Source of the DNA: Methanomicrobiales archaeon
GTDB taxonomy: Archaea; Halobacteriota; Methanomicrobia; Methanomicrobiales; Methanospirillaceae
DNA: 53,274 bases
Assembly (NCBI GenBank): GCA_012516785.1
Contig: JAAYWH010000013.1
Coordinates: forward strand, 1-53,274
Reading direction: 5' to 3'
The number at the start of each line of letters is the position of its first letter. Positions within the stretch are counted from its first letter, which is position 1. The position numbers and the translations under genes are program-made. Under the pieces are notes generated by a model. That model saw nothing but the letters and a program-made list of their open reading frames with translations. It was not told the DNA's origin and searched no databases. Positions 36,922-45,271 of the stretch are shown one piece after another.

Positions 36922-38237
36922 TCGACCGATTGGGTACTTCGCTCAAGGATGCCCTGAAAAAATTAGCCGGAAAGACGGTGGTTGACAGGGTTGCGGTGGA
37001 GGAACTGGTCAAGGATCTCCAGCGGGCGCTCCTGCAGGCCGATGTCAACGTGAAGCTCGTCATGCAGATCTCCCAGGCGATCAAGACGCGGTCGCTTGAG
37101 GAAGAGCCGCCGAAAGGGATGTCGGTCCGGGAGCATGTCCTCCGGATCGTGTATCAGGAACTGGTCCGGCTCGTCGGATCATCAGGGGAAGTCAGGCTCG
37201 AACCCCAGCGGATCCTGATGGCAGGGCTCCAGGGGAGCGGCAAGACCACCACCACGGCAAAGCTTGCACGGTATTTCCAGCGAAAAGGCCTGAAGACCGC
37301 GGTCATCTGTGCGGATACCTTCAGGCCCGGGGCTTACGACCAGCTCAGTACCCTCTGTGGGAAGATCAATATCCCTTGTTACGGTGACCCGAATCAGACG
37401 GATGCCAGGATTATCGTTCGTGATGGGCTCAAAACGCTGGGGGGTGTTGAGGTCGTCATTATTGATACCCAGGGGCGCCACGCCCTGGAAGACGATCTCA
37501 TCCAGGAGATCGTTGACCTGAACCTCCTCACCAGGGCCACCCACCGGTGGCTCGTCATCGATGCAGCCCTTGGGCAGCAAGCACGGGATCAGGCGAGACG
37601 GTTCCATGAGGCAATCAGCATTGACGGGGTGATCATCACCAAGATGGACGGTACCGCGAAAGGGGGCGGGGCTCTCTCGGCCGTCAGCGAGACGCAATCG
37701 GGGATCGTTTTTATCGGGAGCGGGGAGACGATAGAGGATCTCGAGCGATTTGAACCTGACAGCTTCATCTCCCGGCTGCTTGGCATGGGGGATCTCAAGG
37801 CACTTGTTGAGCGAGCCCAGGAGACCGTCACCGAGGGGGAGATCGATGTCAATGCCATGATGCGGGGGAAGTTCACGCTCAGGGACATGTACAAGCAGCT
37901 CGAGGCCCTGAACAAGATGGGCCCGCTGAAGCAGATCATGAGCATGATCCCCCTCGGGAATGTCGATCTGCCCGGGGACGTGTACGATGTCACCAGCGCC
38001 AAGATGTCCCGGTACCGGTACATCATGGACTCCATGACCGGGACCGAGCTTGATGATCCCTCGGTCCTCTCCAGCTCGCGTATCCAGCGGATCGCGTCAG
38101 GTTCAGGCTCCTCCCCTGAGGAGGTCCGCGAACTGATCAAGTATTACAAGAACATGAAGCGGGCTCTCAAAGGCGTGCGGGGAGCCGGTGGAAAGTTCAA
38201 CATGCAGCGGATGATGAAACGGTTCGGCGGGATGTAA
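36918..38237 (+). CDS. srp54: signal recognition particle 54 kDa protein
   Basis: A 439-residue SRP GTPase that binds signal peptides and 7S RNA. P-loop [30 protein letters not shown] (G3 with Gln in place of the usual Ala), and [11 protein letters not shown] mark the G domain. The methionine-rich M domain (about 300-439) ends in [11 protein letters not shown]. The combination with ftsY suggests coordinated expression of the targeting pathway. Confidence 0.97.
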   Translation: MIDRLGTSLKDALKKLAGKTVVDRVAVEELVKDLQRALLQADVNVKLVMQISQAIKTRSLEEEPPKGMSVREHVLRIVYQELVRLVGSSGEVRLEPQRILMAGLQGSGKTTTTAKLARYFQRKGLKTAVICADTFRPGAYDQLSTLCGKINIPCYGDPNQTDARIIVRDGLKTLGGVEVVIIDTQGRHALEDDLIQEIVDLNLLTRATHRWLVIDAALGQQARDQARRFHEAISIDGVIITKMDGTAKGGGALSAVSETQSGIVFIGSGETIEDLERFEPDSFISRLLGMGDLKALVERAQETVTEGEIDVNAMMRGKFTLRDMYKQLEALNKMGPLKQIMSMIPLGNVDLPGDVYDVTSAKMSRYRYIMDSMTGTELDDPSVLSSSRIQRIASGSGSSPEEVRELIKYYKNMKRALKGVRGAGGKFNMQRMMKRFGGM

Positions 38238-38242
38238 GCCGG

Positions 38243-38812
38243 ATGATCCGGTTTGCCGTGATCGGCCACCTGGCCCATACCGCCGGTGACTTCTCACTCT
38301 CTGATATGCCCGGGGGTGCAGGCCGGCTCGATATCCTCTGCCGGTGTGTCAATACCTCCCTCTTCCTCTCGCATGGCATGAGGCGTGACGTGGAGGTGTA
38401 TCTTGTCCTCCTCGGCCAGCCGGACCCACCAAAAACGATCCTCTTTTCCGGGGAACGGGTGCGGTACCTGAGCCCGGACGAACGGAGTGCCGGATCGCTG
38501 ATCAAAAAGGCACTGGCCCTCCCTGCCGGTGACGAGTTCCGTGAATCCACACCCGGGGTGTACATCCGGAAGGGGGGGCTGCCTGACCTGGTTACCGGGT
38601 TCCCGTTTGCCCGCCTTGACGAATCAGGAACGGACGTGCGGACGGCACCTGCCCTCCCTGAAAATTACCTGCTGAGCGATCACCTGAACATGACAGAGGA
38701 GGAGACAATCCTCGCGGGGGCACTTCCGGTATACTCTGTCGGCCCTCGGTCATTGCATGCTGATCACACCATCACCGTACTCCTGAACGAGCTGGACCGG
38801 AGGGCGCTCTGA
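38243..38812 (+). CDS. trmY: tRNA pseudouridine-54 N1-methyltransferase
   Basis: A SPOUT-family enzyme (189 residues) that methylates pseudouridine 54 of archaeal tRNA to m1-psi. The N-terminal FAVIGHLAHTAGDFSLSDMPGGAGRLD and the C-terminal SAM knot with LHADHTITVLLNEL fit TrmY. It overlaps by one base the pus10 gene, whose product makes the pseudouridine substrate. Confidence 0.92.
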   Translation: MIRFAVIGHLAHTAGDFSLSDMPGGAGRLDILCRCVNTSLFLSHGMRRDVEVYLVLLGQPDPPKTILFSGERVRYLSPDERSAGSLIKKALALPAGDEFRESTPGVYIRKGGLPDLVTGFPFARLDESGTDVRTAPALPENYLLSDHLNMTEEETILAGALPVYSVGPRSLHADHTITVLLNELDRRAL

Positions 38813-40041
38813 TGGATCTCATGGAAATGACTGGTGCAATCCTTGCCTATGGTGAGATCTGTGATCACTGTCTCGGGAGAATGGTCGGGAAGCGTTCCTT
38901 TGGCCTCTCAAACGACCAGAGGGGGAATGCCCTCCGGGTGAGCTATGCCCTCTCCCATGATGTGCCCTTCCACCCGCATGAGGGGACCTGCTGGATCTGT
39001 CAGGAAGTATTCATTTCCACTGAGGAATGGGCACGAAAGATCGTGACAGAACTGGAGGGGATCGAATACAGGACATTCCTGATTGGCACCCGTGTACCAC
39101 CCCTGATGGCCGAGAGCGAGGAGATGGTCTGGAGCGATCTCTCCCTTTCGTCACCAGAGCCCCTCAAGTCCGAGATGAACCGAGAGGTGGGAAAGGCTGT
39201 CAGCCGGCTGACAGGCAAGGAAGCGGACCTGGCCTATCCGGACATCCTCGCCATTCTTGACCTCTCGACAGGGAAGGTTGAGATCCAGGTGAACCCTCTC
39301 TTCTTTTATGGAAGGTACCGAAAACTGGAGCGGGGGATCCCGCAGACTCACTGGGACTGCAGGGAATGCCGGGGAGCCGGGTGCGAACGGTGCCATTTTA
39401 CCGGGAAAATGTATCAGGATTCGGTCGAGGAGCTGATCGGGCGGCCCGCGATCGAGCTCTGTGCCGCGGAAGCCGCGGTGCTCCATGGTGCCGGGCGGGA
39501 AGATATCGATGCCCGGATGATCGGCACCGGCCGGCCTTTTGTGATGGAGCTGGTCCGGCCGTTCCGCCGGAGTATCGATCTGAAGGTGCTCGAGGAAGCG
39601 ATCAACGGGTCCGCTTCAGGCAGGGTCGAGGTATCCCTTGAGCGATGGACACGGCGCGGTGAGGTGGAAACCATTAAATCGGACAAAGGGCATAAAAAAT
39701 ACAGGATCCTGGTCGAGATAGAAGGCCCGTTGTCCTTATATGAGCTCCAATCAGCCCTAAAAGCCCTGAAAGGGGCGACAATATATCAGCGCACCCCACA
39801 GAGGGTCGCTCACCGCAGGGCTGATAAAGTACGTGAACGGCACGCTACGGAGATATCATACCTCGGGGAGGAAGAGGACGGGTATGTTCTTGAGGTGACT
39901 GGAGAAGCCGGTCTCTATATCAAGGAACTTATCTCGGGTGATAACGGACGGACCCGGCCAAGTCTTACCGAGATCCTCCAAAGGCCTGCAAGGGTCTCGA
40001 GGCTCGATGTGGTGCAGGTAGAACGCACCAGGGAGGAGTGA
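38812..40041 (+). CDS. pus10: tRNA pseudouridine synthase Pus10
   Basis: A 409-residue archaeal Pus10 that makes pseudouridine at tRNA positions 54 and 55. An N-terminal zinc-binding region is marked by CDHCLGR and CWIC. A THUMP-like middle and the catalytic region DARMIGTGRPF (with the nucleophilic Asp) follow. A second Cys cluster (DCRECRGAGCERCHFTG) is present. ATG overlaps the TrmY stop, so both enzymes of the same modification site are co-translated. Confidence 0.95.
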   Translation: MDLMEMTGAILAYGEICDHCLGRMVGKRSFGLSNDQRGNALRVSYALSHDVPFHPHEGTCWICQEVFISTEEWARKIVTELEGIEYRTFLIGTRVPPLMAESEEMVWSDLSLSSPEPLKSEMNREVGKAVSRLTGKEADLAYPDILAILDLSTGKVEIQVNPLFFYGRYRKLERGIPQTHWDCRECRGAGCERCHFTGKMYQDSVEELIGRPAIELCAAEAAVLHGAGREDIDARMIGTGRPFVMELVRPFRRSIDLKVLEEAINGSASGRVEVSLERWTRRGEVETIKSDKGHKKYRILVEIEGPLSLYELQSALKALKGATIYQRTPQRVAHRRADKVRERHATEISYLGEEEDGYVLEVTGEAGLYIKELISGDNGRTRPSLTEILQRPARVSRLDVVQVERTREE

Positions 40042-40047
40042 GCAATC

Positions 40048-40338
40048 ATGGCACATCATAACGGACCAAGGAAGAAGACACGGTACAAATTCAAGAAAGA
40101 GATACGACGGCGTGGCATCCTGCCGGTCACCTCGCTCATCCAGCGATTTGAGCCTGGTCAGAAGGTGCACGTGGTCTGCGAGCCGAGCATCCAGAAAGGT
40201 ATGCCGCACCGCAGGTTCCATGGAAAGACCGGAACGGTGGTCGGCCAGCGCGGGCGCGCCTGGCTCCTTGCCATCCGGGATGGCGACAAGGACAAGATCG
40301 TCATCGCAAGACCGCAACATCTAAAAGCACAAAGGTAA
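40048..40338 (+). CDS. rpl21e: ribosomal protein L21e
   Basis: A 96-residue large-subunit protein with the motif GPRKKTRYKFKKEIRRRG at the start and an SH3-like RFHGKTGTVVGQRGRAW core. A GGAGGAGTGA ribosome binding site is upstream. It heads the conserved rpl21e-rpoF-DUF655-ksgA group. Confidence 0.97.
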   Translation: MAHHNGPRKKTRYKFKKEIRRRGILPVTSLIQRFEPGQKVHVVCEPSIQKGMPHRRFHGKTGTVVGQRGRAWLLAIRDGDKDKIVIARPQHLKAQR

Positions 40339-40361
40339 ATCTCTGGAATCAGGTGACTGGC

Positions 40362-40712
40362 ATGAAGGTAAAGGCTGTTCTTAGCGAAGAGAGGGTCACT
40401 CTCCCGGAGGTCCGTGAGGTCCTCGCCCAGGTCGAGGCCGAGCGGATCGCATCAGAGAAAGAGATGTCATATGAGCTTCGCAAAAGCATCGAGCATGCCA
40501 ACCAGACCTCCAAGATGCCGGCCGACAAGTCCCGGGAACTGGTAAAAGAACTTCTCACGCTCGAGAAGATGAAACCCGATATCGCATACCGCATTGCCAA
40601 TACTGCACCCCGGAGCAGGGATGAACTCCGGGCGATCTATGCGAAGGAAAAATTCTCTCTCACCGGCGAAGAGCTCGATGCCATTGTCGGTATCGTGCAG
40701 AACTATCTCTGA
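40362..40712 (+). CDS. rpoF: DNA-directed RNA polymerase subunit F
   Basis: The archaeal Rpb4 homologue (116 residues) forms a stalk with RpoE on RNA polymerase. It is helical with ESEK-like charged helices and ends in the HRDC-like DELRAIYAKEKFSLTGEELDAIVGIV. I chose the ATG at 40362 because AGGTGA is 6 bases upstream; a GTG at 40353 would add three residues. Confidence 0.92.
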   Translation: MKVKAVLSEERVTLPEVREVLAQVEAERIASEKEMSYELRKSIEHANQTSKMPADKSRELVKELLTLEKMKPDIAYRIANTAPRSRDELRAIYAKEKFSLTGEELDAIVGIVQNYL

Positions 40713-40722
40713 GGTCTTTTTC

Positions 40723-41283
40723 ATGAAGGCGGATAAAAAAGAGATCAACGCGATAGTCCTCGATGTTCTCCAGCGGGGGCATCCCGATGATCCCCGGCCG
40801 GTCTTCAAACGTGAAGCGATAGTCCAGGCGATGGGGATCTCCCAGTTCAAACTCCTTGAACTGGTGCCGAAATCACTGGGTATCCAGATCCACGAGCGGG
40901 TCTATATCGGTGAGGGCGAGCGAGAAAAGATAGAGCGGGTGAAACGGCGGATCGGCTACGAGGAGCTGACCCAGACCGCCAGGGTCGAACTCCCCTTTGT
41001 GGTTGAGCAGCTGGTGAAAGAGAAGGAACCTGAATTTGTCCAGTTCTTCAACAAATCCATATCGATCACCCCGAAACTGCATATGCTCCACCTCCTGCCG
41101 GGAATCGGAAAGAAACTGATGTGGGAGATTCTCACCGAGCGGGAAAAGAAGCCGTTCGAGAGCTTTGCTGACATCAGCCAGCGGATCAAGTCGATTCCCC
41201 ATCCGGAAAAGATGGTGGTGAACCGGATCCTCGAGGAACTTCAGGACCCGGATATCAAGTATCATGTCTTCACCTCAAAATGA
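40723..41283 (+). CDS. DUF655 protein (OB/HhH-type nucleic-acid-binding)
   Basis: A 186-residue conserved archaeal protein of DUF655. The first half is OB-like and basic (VYIGEGEREKIERVKRRIGYEEL) and the end has a helix-hairpin-helix-like LLPGIGKKLMWEILTERE. Its conserved position between rpoF and ksgA points to RNA or ribosome work, although no function is established. The ATG at 40723 has GAGGT 8 bases upstream, and the stop overlaps ksgA. Confidence 0.85.
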   Translation: MKADKKEINAIVLDVLQRGHPDDPRPVFKREAIVQAMGISQFKLLELVPKSLGIQIHERVYIGEGEREKIERVKRRIGYEELTQTARVELPFVVEQLVKEKEPEFVQFFNKSISITPKLHMLHLLPGIGKKLMWEILTEREKKPFESFADISQRIKSIPHPEKMVVNRILEELQDPDIKYHVFTSK

Positions 41284-42050
41284 GCGCCCCAAAGGACCAG
41301 CACTTCCTGATCGACAGGAATGCAGTCCGTCGGATAGCTGATCTGGTTGATCTCCGCGATCGTCTGGTCCTCGAGATCGGTCCCGGAGAAGGGATCCTGA
41401 CAGGCGAGCTCCTCTCCCGGGGGGCAAAGGTCAATGCCGTGGAGATCGATCCCGATCTGGTCGACGAATTAACCCTCTTTTTTGCCGATGAGATCGAGAC
41501 GGGTAGGCTTACGGTCATCTGCGGAGACGCGATCCGGTGTGACCTCCCGCCATTTGATGTGGTGGTCTCGAACCTTCCCTATTCCGCATCGTCAAAGATT
41601 ACGTTCCGGCTGCTTGCAGCCGGATTTGAAGAGGCGGTGCTGATGTACCAGGAGGAGTTTGCCCGCCGGATGGTTGCACCGGCCGGGACCCCTGGTTGCG
41701 GGCGGCTCTCGATCATGGTCCAGACCTACTGCTGTGTCGAGCGGTGCTTCGATCTCCCCCCGCAGGCATTCTCCCCGAAGCCTCAGGTCAGATCGACAGT
41801 GGTGAGGATGAAGCTCCGCGGCCCCCTCTTCCCCATCAGTGACGATGCACTCTATGCCGATGTGGTCCGGGCCCTCTTCTCCCACCGGAGAAAGACGGTA
41901 AAAAACGCCCTGCGGAATTCTGCCGGGATCCTCGATCCTGCTCTTGCAGAGAAGATGCTTGCCGCCCTGCCCGATGAGATCCTCGCCTCCCGCCCGGAGA
42001 CACTCTATCTCGAGGATTTTGCGACCATCACGAACCTGGCGGCAGAATGA
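41280..42050 (+). CDS. rsmA: 16S rRNA dimethyladenosine transferase
   Basis: KsgA/RsmA dimethylates two adenines near the 3' end of 16S rRNA (256 residues). The start QHFLIDRNAVRRIADL, SAM motif LEIGPGEGILTGELL, and catalytic NLPYS are all visible. The C-terminal helical domain contains FSHRRKTVKNALRN. The ATG overlaps the previous stop and its own TGA overlaps the next gene. Confidence 0.96.
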   Translation: MSAPKDQHFLIDRNAVRRIADLVDLRDRLVLEIGPGEGILTGELLSRGAKVNAVEIDPDLVDELTLFFADEIETGRLTVICGDAIRCDLPPFDVVVSNLPYSASSKITFRLLAAGFEEAVLMYQEEFARRMVAPAGTPGCGRLSIMVQTYCCVERCFDLPPQAFSPKPQVRSTVVRMKLRGPLFPISDDALYADVVRALFSHRRKTVKNALRNSAGILDPALAEKMLAALPDEILASRPETLYLEDFATITNLAAE

Positions 42051-42586
42051 CCCACCCGGAGGTCTATGCCCCGGCAGAGGACACCTGGCTCCTCCTCCGG
42101 GCCGCCGCGCAGGAATGCCATGATGGTGAACGGGTGCTCGAGGTCGGGTGCGGCAGCGGTATTATTTCAGCGTCTCTCTCCGGGCGGGCCAGCGTACTCG
42201 CCACCGACATCAATCCCCATGCGGTTCGTGCGGCCCGCAATCATGGGATCGAAGTGGTAAGGACCGATCTCGCTGCCGGTATCTGCAGCCGGTTTGGCCT
42301 GATCCTCTTCAACCCTCCCTACCTCCCGACCATGCCGGAGGAGCGGCTGGACGACTGGCTCGAATTTGCCCTTGATGGTGGCCCGGATGGTCGCTTGGTC
42401 ATCTCCCGGTTCCTGTCCGGTGCCGGGAGGCTGCTTGCCCCGGGAGGCCGGGTGCTCCTCCTTGTCTCGTCCCTGACCGGGATTTCCGAGGTATGCATGC
42501 TGATACGGGAGGCTGGCTTCTCCCCGGAACGGATCATGGAGGAGACCGTAGAGGGAGAGCTGCTGACCGTGATCAGGTTCCGATAA
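42047..42586 (+). CDS. HemK2/MTQ2-like protein methyltransferase
   Basis: A 179-residue SAM-dependent methyltransferase. Its start EVYAPAEDTWLLLRA, SAM motif LEVGCGSGIIS and catalytic NPPYLP match the HemK2/Mtq2 family, which methylates the Gln of GGQ in release factor aRF1. The ATGA overlap with ksgA and the translation cluster fit this role. It is the last gene of the cluster. Confidence 0.9.
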   Translation: MTHPEVYAPAEDTWLLLRAAAQECHDGERVLEVGCGSGIISASLSGRASVLATDINPHAVRAARNHGIEVVRTDLAAGICSRFGLILFNPPYLPTMPEERLDDWLEFALDGGPDGRLVISRFLSGAGRLLAPGGRVLLLVSSLTGISEVCMLIREAGFSPERIMEETVEGELLTVIRFR

Positions 42587-42910
42587 GCTGCGGGGATCTA
42601 TCCCGCCAGCCAGGGGACTATCAGGCGTTGTTATTCCCCCGGGACCGGTTCCCCAATTCTGTTCATTGGGATGTTCCCCGTGTCTCTGCAGGGCGAATCG
42701 TCCCGGTAACTGGTGAAATCTCCCGCCCTCGCGCATGGATGAGGAAGATGAGTATGCTCCCTGCGAACGCCTGGTTCTCCTTTGCGATGGAGATAGTTGC
42801 CCGGTCAACGGCTTTCTTCTGATCATGACTTCTTCCCTCCTGCGGTCCTGATAGAGAAGACCGACAGTGTCATCCTGGAGCCCCGCATGAAAAAGAGAGA
42901 GATGCCGGGT
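42587..42910. other. 324-base gap without an assignable gene
   Basis: No product can be recognised. On the minus strand at about 42823-42840 an ATG follows a GGAGGGAA sequence and opens a reading frame with no family resemblance. In another minus-strand frame the stretch KENQAFAGSILIFLIH looks like a membrane helix but has no start codon. It could be a gene remnant or noncoding. Confidence 0.4.
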
Positions 42911-44128
42911 TTATCCGACGTCCCGTGCCATCCCTGATCCACGGGCAGCGCTGCTTACCGCAGCGGCCACCACCTTCACCACGCTCCTGTCGAGGACCGG
43001 GGGCATGATATGGTCCCGTGCCGGTCTCTTCACATACCCCGCGAGTGCATGGGCCGCTGCAACCTTCATGTCGTCGTCGATCTTTCTGGCATGCACGTCA
43101 AGTGCCCCGCGGAACACGCCGGGGAACGCGAGAGCATTGTTGATCTGGTTGGGATAATCGGATCGCCCGGTCCCGATGATAGCGGCACCCGCTGCCCTTG
43201 CCTGTTCGGGCATGATCTCAGGGACCGGGTTTGCCATGGCAAAGACGATCGGATCATCGTTCATCGACCGGATCATTTCTGCTTTCAGGAGGCCCGGGGC
43301 GGACACCCCAATGAAAACATCCGCACCTTCCAGTGCCTCTGCAAGCCCGCCTGTCCGCCCTGCATGGTTGGTCTCATCAGCAATGATGAACTTGTACTTG
43401 TTGGCATAGAGCCCCTTCCGGTTCCGGTGGATGATCCCCTGGGTATCACAGACGATGATATCCCGGACCCGCTGGCAGACGTCCGGGCTGTACCCGATGC
43501 ACCGGAGGAGGCGGACGATGGCGTAGCCGGCAGCGCCAGCGCCACTGACTACGATGTTCAGGTCTTCGAACTCCTTTCCGAGCACCCGGCAGGAGTTGAG
43601 GAGCGCCGCAAGCACGGTGATAGCGGTCCCGTGCTGGTCATCGTGCATGACCGGGATGCCGATCTCCTGGAGGGCTTCCTCCACCTCGAAACATTTCGGT
43701 GCGGCTATATCCTCGAGATTGATACCCCCGAACACCGGAGCAATGTTCTTGACCTCGTCGATGAAATCGGTGTGGTAACTCTCAAAACAGATAGGAAATG
43801 CATCGATCCCGGCAAATTTCTTGAAGAGGAGCGCTTTTCCCTCCATGACCGGGATCGCGGCATACCCCCCGATGTTACCCAACCCAAGGACCGCGGAGCC
43901 ATCGGTCACGATCGCCACCGTGTTGGCTTTCATCGTGTAGCGGTACGCAAGATCCCGGTCTTTTGCGATCTCCCGGCAGACCTCTGCGACTCCGGGGGTA
44001 TAAGCCCGTGCAAGGTCCCTTCGTGTCTCGACCGGCACCTTGGGATGGAGTTCGATCTTTCCATGGTACCGGGCATGGAGTTCGAGCGCCTCATGGTAGA
44101 GTTTGCCCGTCTCGTCCTCATCTCCCAT
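42911..44128 (-). CDS. NAD(P)-dependent malic enzyme
   Basis: A 405-residue malic enzyme converting malate to pyruvate and CO2. Family features: ARAYTPGVAEVC, the substrate-binding and metal site VFGGINLEDIAAP and HDDQHGTAI, the Rossmann motif VSGAGAAGYAI, and FAMANPVPEI. Size suits the short bacterial and archaeal type. I preferred the ATG at 44128 because GGTGA is 7 bases upstream; an ATG at 44146 adds six residues. In a methanogen it may connect the partial TCA pathway to pyruvate. Confidence 0.93.
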   Translation of the reverse strand: MGDEDETGKLYHEALELHARYHGKIELHPKVPVETRRDLARAYTPGVAEVCREIAKDRDLAYRYTMKANTVAIVTDGSAVLGLGNIGGYAAIPVMEGKALLFKKFAGIDAFPICFESYHTDFIDEVKNIAPVFGGINLEDIAAPKCFEVEEALQEIGIPVMHDDQHGTAITVLAALLNSCRVLGKEFEDLNIVVSGAGAAGYAIVRLLRCIGYSPDVCQRVRDIIVCDTQGIIHRNRKGLYANKYKFIIADETNHAGRTGGLAEALEGADVFIGVSAPGLLKAEMIRSMNDDPIVFAMANPVPEIMPEQARAAGAAIIGTGRSDYPNQINNALAFPGVFRGALDVHARKIDDDMKVAAAHALAGYVKRPARDHIMPPVLDRSVVKVVAAAVSSAARGSGMARDVG

Positions 44129-44262
44129 TCTGTTCACCAGCCGCATTCCCGTGCATCGTATGAGTGCATCAGAGCCATGAGCATAAAAATCCAGCCGGTC
44201 CCACTCCCGGCAGATACCGAGGTTTTTTCTGGGAGAGCGCCCCAGAGTAATGCCGGTTCAGC

Positions 44263-45168
44263 ATGAATACACGCAGAGCAGCCCTTCTCCTCCTCGTCCT
44301 TGCCGCATTCTGCCTTGCCGCGGGGTGCAGCACGGATACGGGATCTCCCGGGGGATCACCCCTCCCACCAGGCGAGACCGACACTGCGACGGTGACGCGG
44401 ACGATTGACGGAGACACAGTCCATCTCTCTTTCTCTGACGGGAGGACAGAAACCCTCCGCATTCTTGGGATCGATACTCCTGAAATGACCCTGGAGGGGA
44501 ACGATCCCGGGAAATTCAGCGGGATCACCGACCTGGAGTACCTCTCGATCTGGGGAGAGGAGGCTGCGGCCTATACCAATGAAAAGCTTACCGGCAAGGT
44601 CGTCACGATCTCTTACGATCCGGCAGCGGGAAGCCGGGATACCTACGGGCGGCTCCTTGCTACGATCATCCTCCCGGATGGCACCAACCATGGTGAAGAT
44701 CTGATCAGGCAGGGACTTGCACGGGTGTTCACCCCTGAGACGTTCGCCCTGAAGGATCACTACCTCTCGGTTCAGGAAGAGGCCATGGATGCCCGGAGAG
44801 GCGTCTGGAGCGGCAGTGAACCTGACGGGGCGGGAACCGGGCAGGTCGTGATCGCATCGGTGCACTACAATGCTGCCGGTGATGATGCGGCTAACCTGAA
44901 TGATGAGTATCTCACGATCCGCAACCGGGGCACGACCGTTGCCGATCTCACCTCTTGGCAGATCAGCGATGCTGACAGCTTTTCCTACCCCATGCCTCCT
45001 GTCGCTCTCCCCCCTGGCGGGGCCATCAGGATCCATGCCGGGAACGGGACGCCATCGGCAGGAGAGCTCTACATGGATCTCGATGGCCCGGTGCTCAACA
45101 ATGACGGGGATACAGTGACCCTGCTCGACAGGGAAGGAACGGTCGTCTCTACCTTCTCATGGGGCTGA
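44263..45168 (+). CDS. secreted thermonuclease with lamin-tail domain
   Basis: A 301-residue extracellular protein. A signal sequence with a lipobox-like LAAGC (residues about 18-22) precedes a Staphylococcal-nuclease-like domain (about 45-185): RTIDGDTVHL, LRILGIDTPEM, and DTYGRLLATI. A C-terminal lamin-tail domain (about 190-301, DEYLTIRNRGTTVADLTSWQISD) is probably used for binding or stability. The role is likely extracellular DNA degradation. The start is uncertain, with no strong ribosome binding site. Confidence 0.88.
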   Translation: MNTRRAALLLLVLAAFCLAAGCSTDTGSPGGSPLPPGETDTATVTRTIDGDTVHLSFSDGRTETLRILGIDTPEMTLEGNDPGKFSGITDLEYLSIWGEEAAAYTNEKLTGKVVTISYDPAAGSRDTYGRLLATIILPDGTNHGEDLIRQGLARVFTPETFALKDHYLSVQEEAMDARRGVWSGSEPDGAGTGQVVIASVHYNAAGDDAANLNDEYLTIRNRGTTVADLTSWQISDADSFSYPMPPVALPPGGAIRIHAGNGTPSAGELYMDLDGPVLNNDGDTVTLLDREGTVVSTFSWG

Positions 45169-45271
45169 ATAATCAGATGGGAGAAGAGTGGGGATACCCA
45201 TCATGCCGGTATCCTTCTGCCAGTATCTCCTGGGGACGACGCAGAGGATCCCTCAAAAGCCCCCTTTTCTG

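Noticed and set aside
43010-44266. A 418-residue open frame on the plus strand
   Set aside because: It is antisense to the malic enzyme, whose motifs are unmistakable; the frame stays open because of GC-rich codon use.
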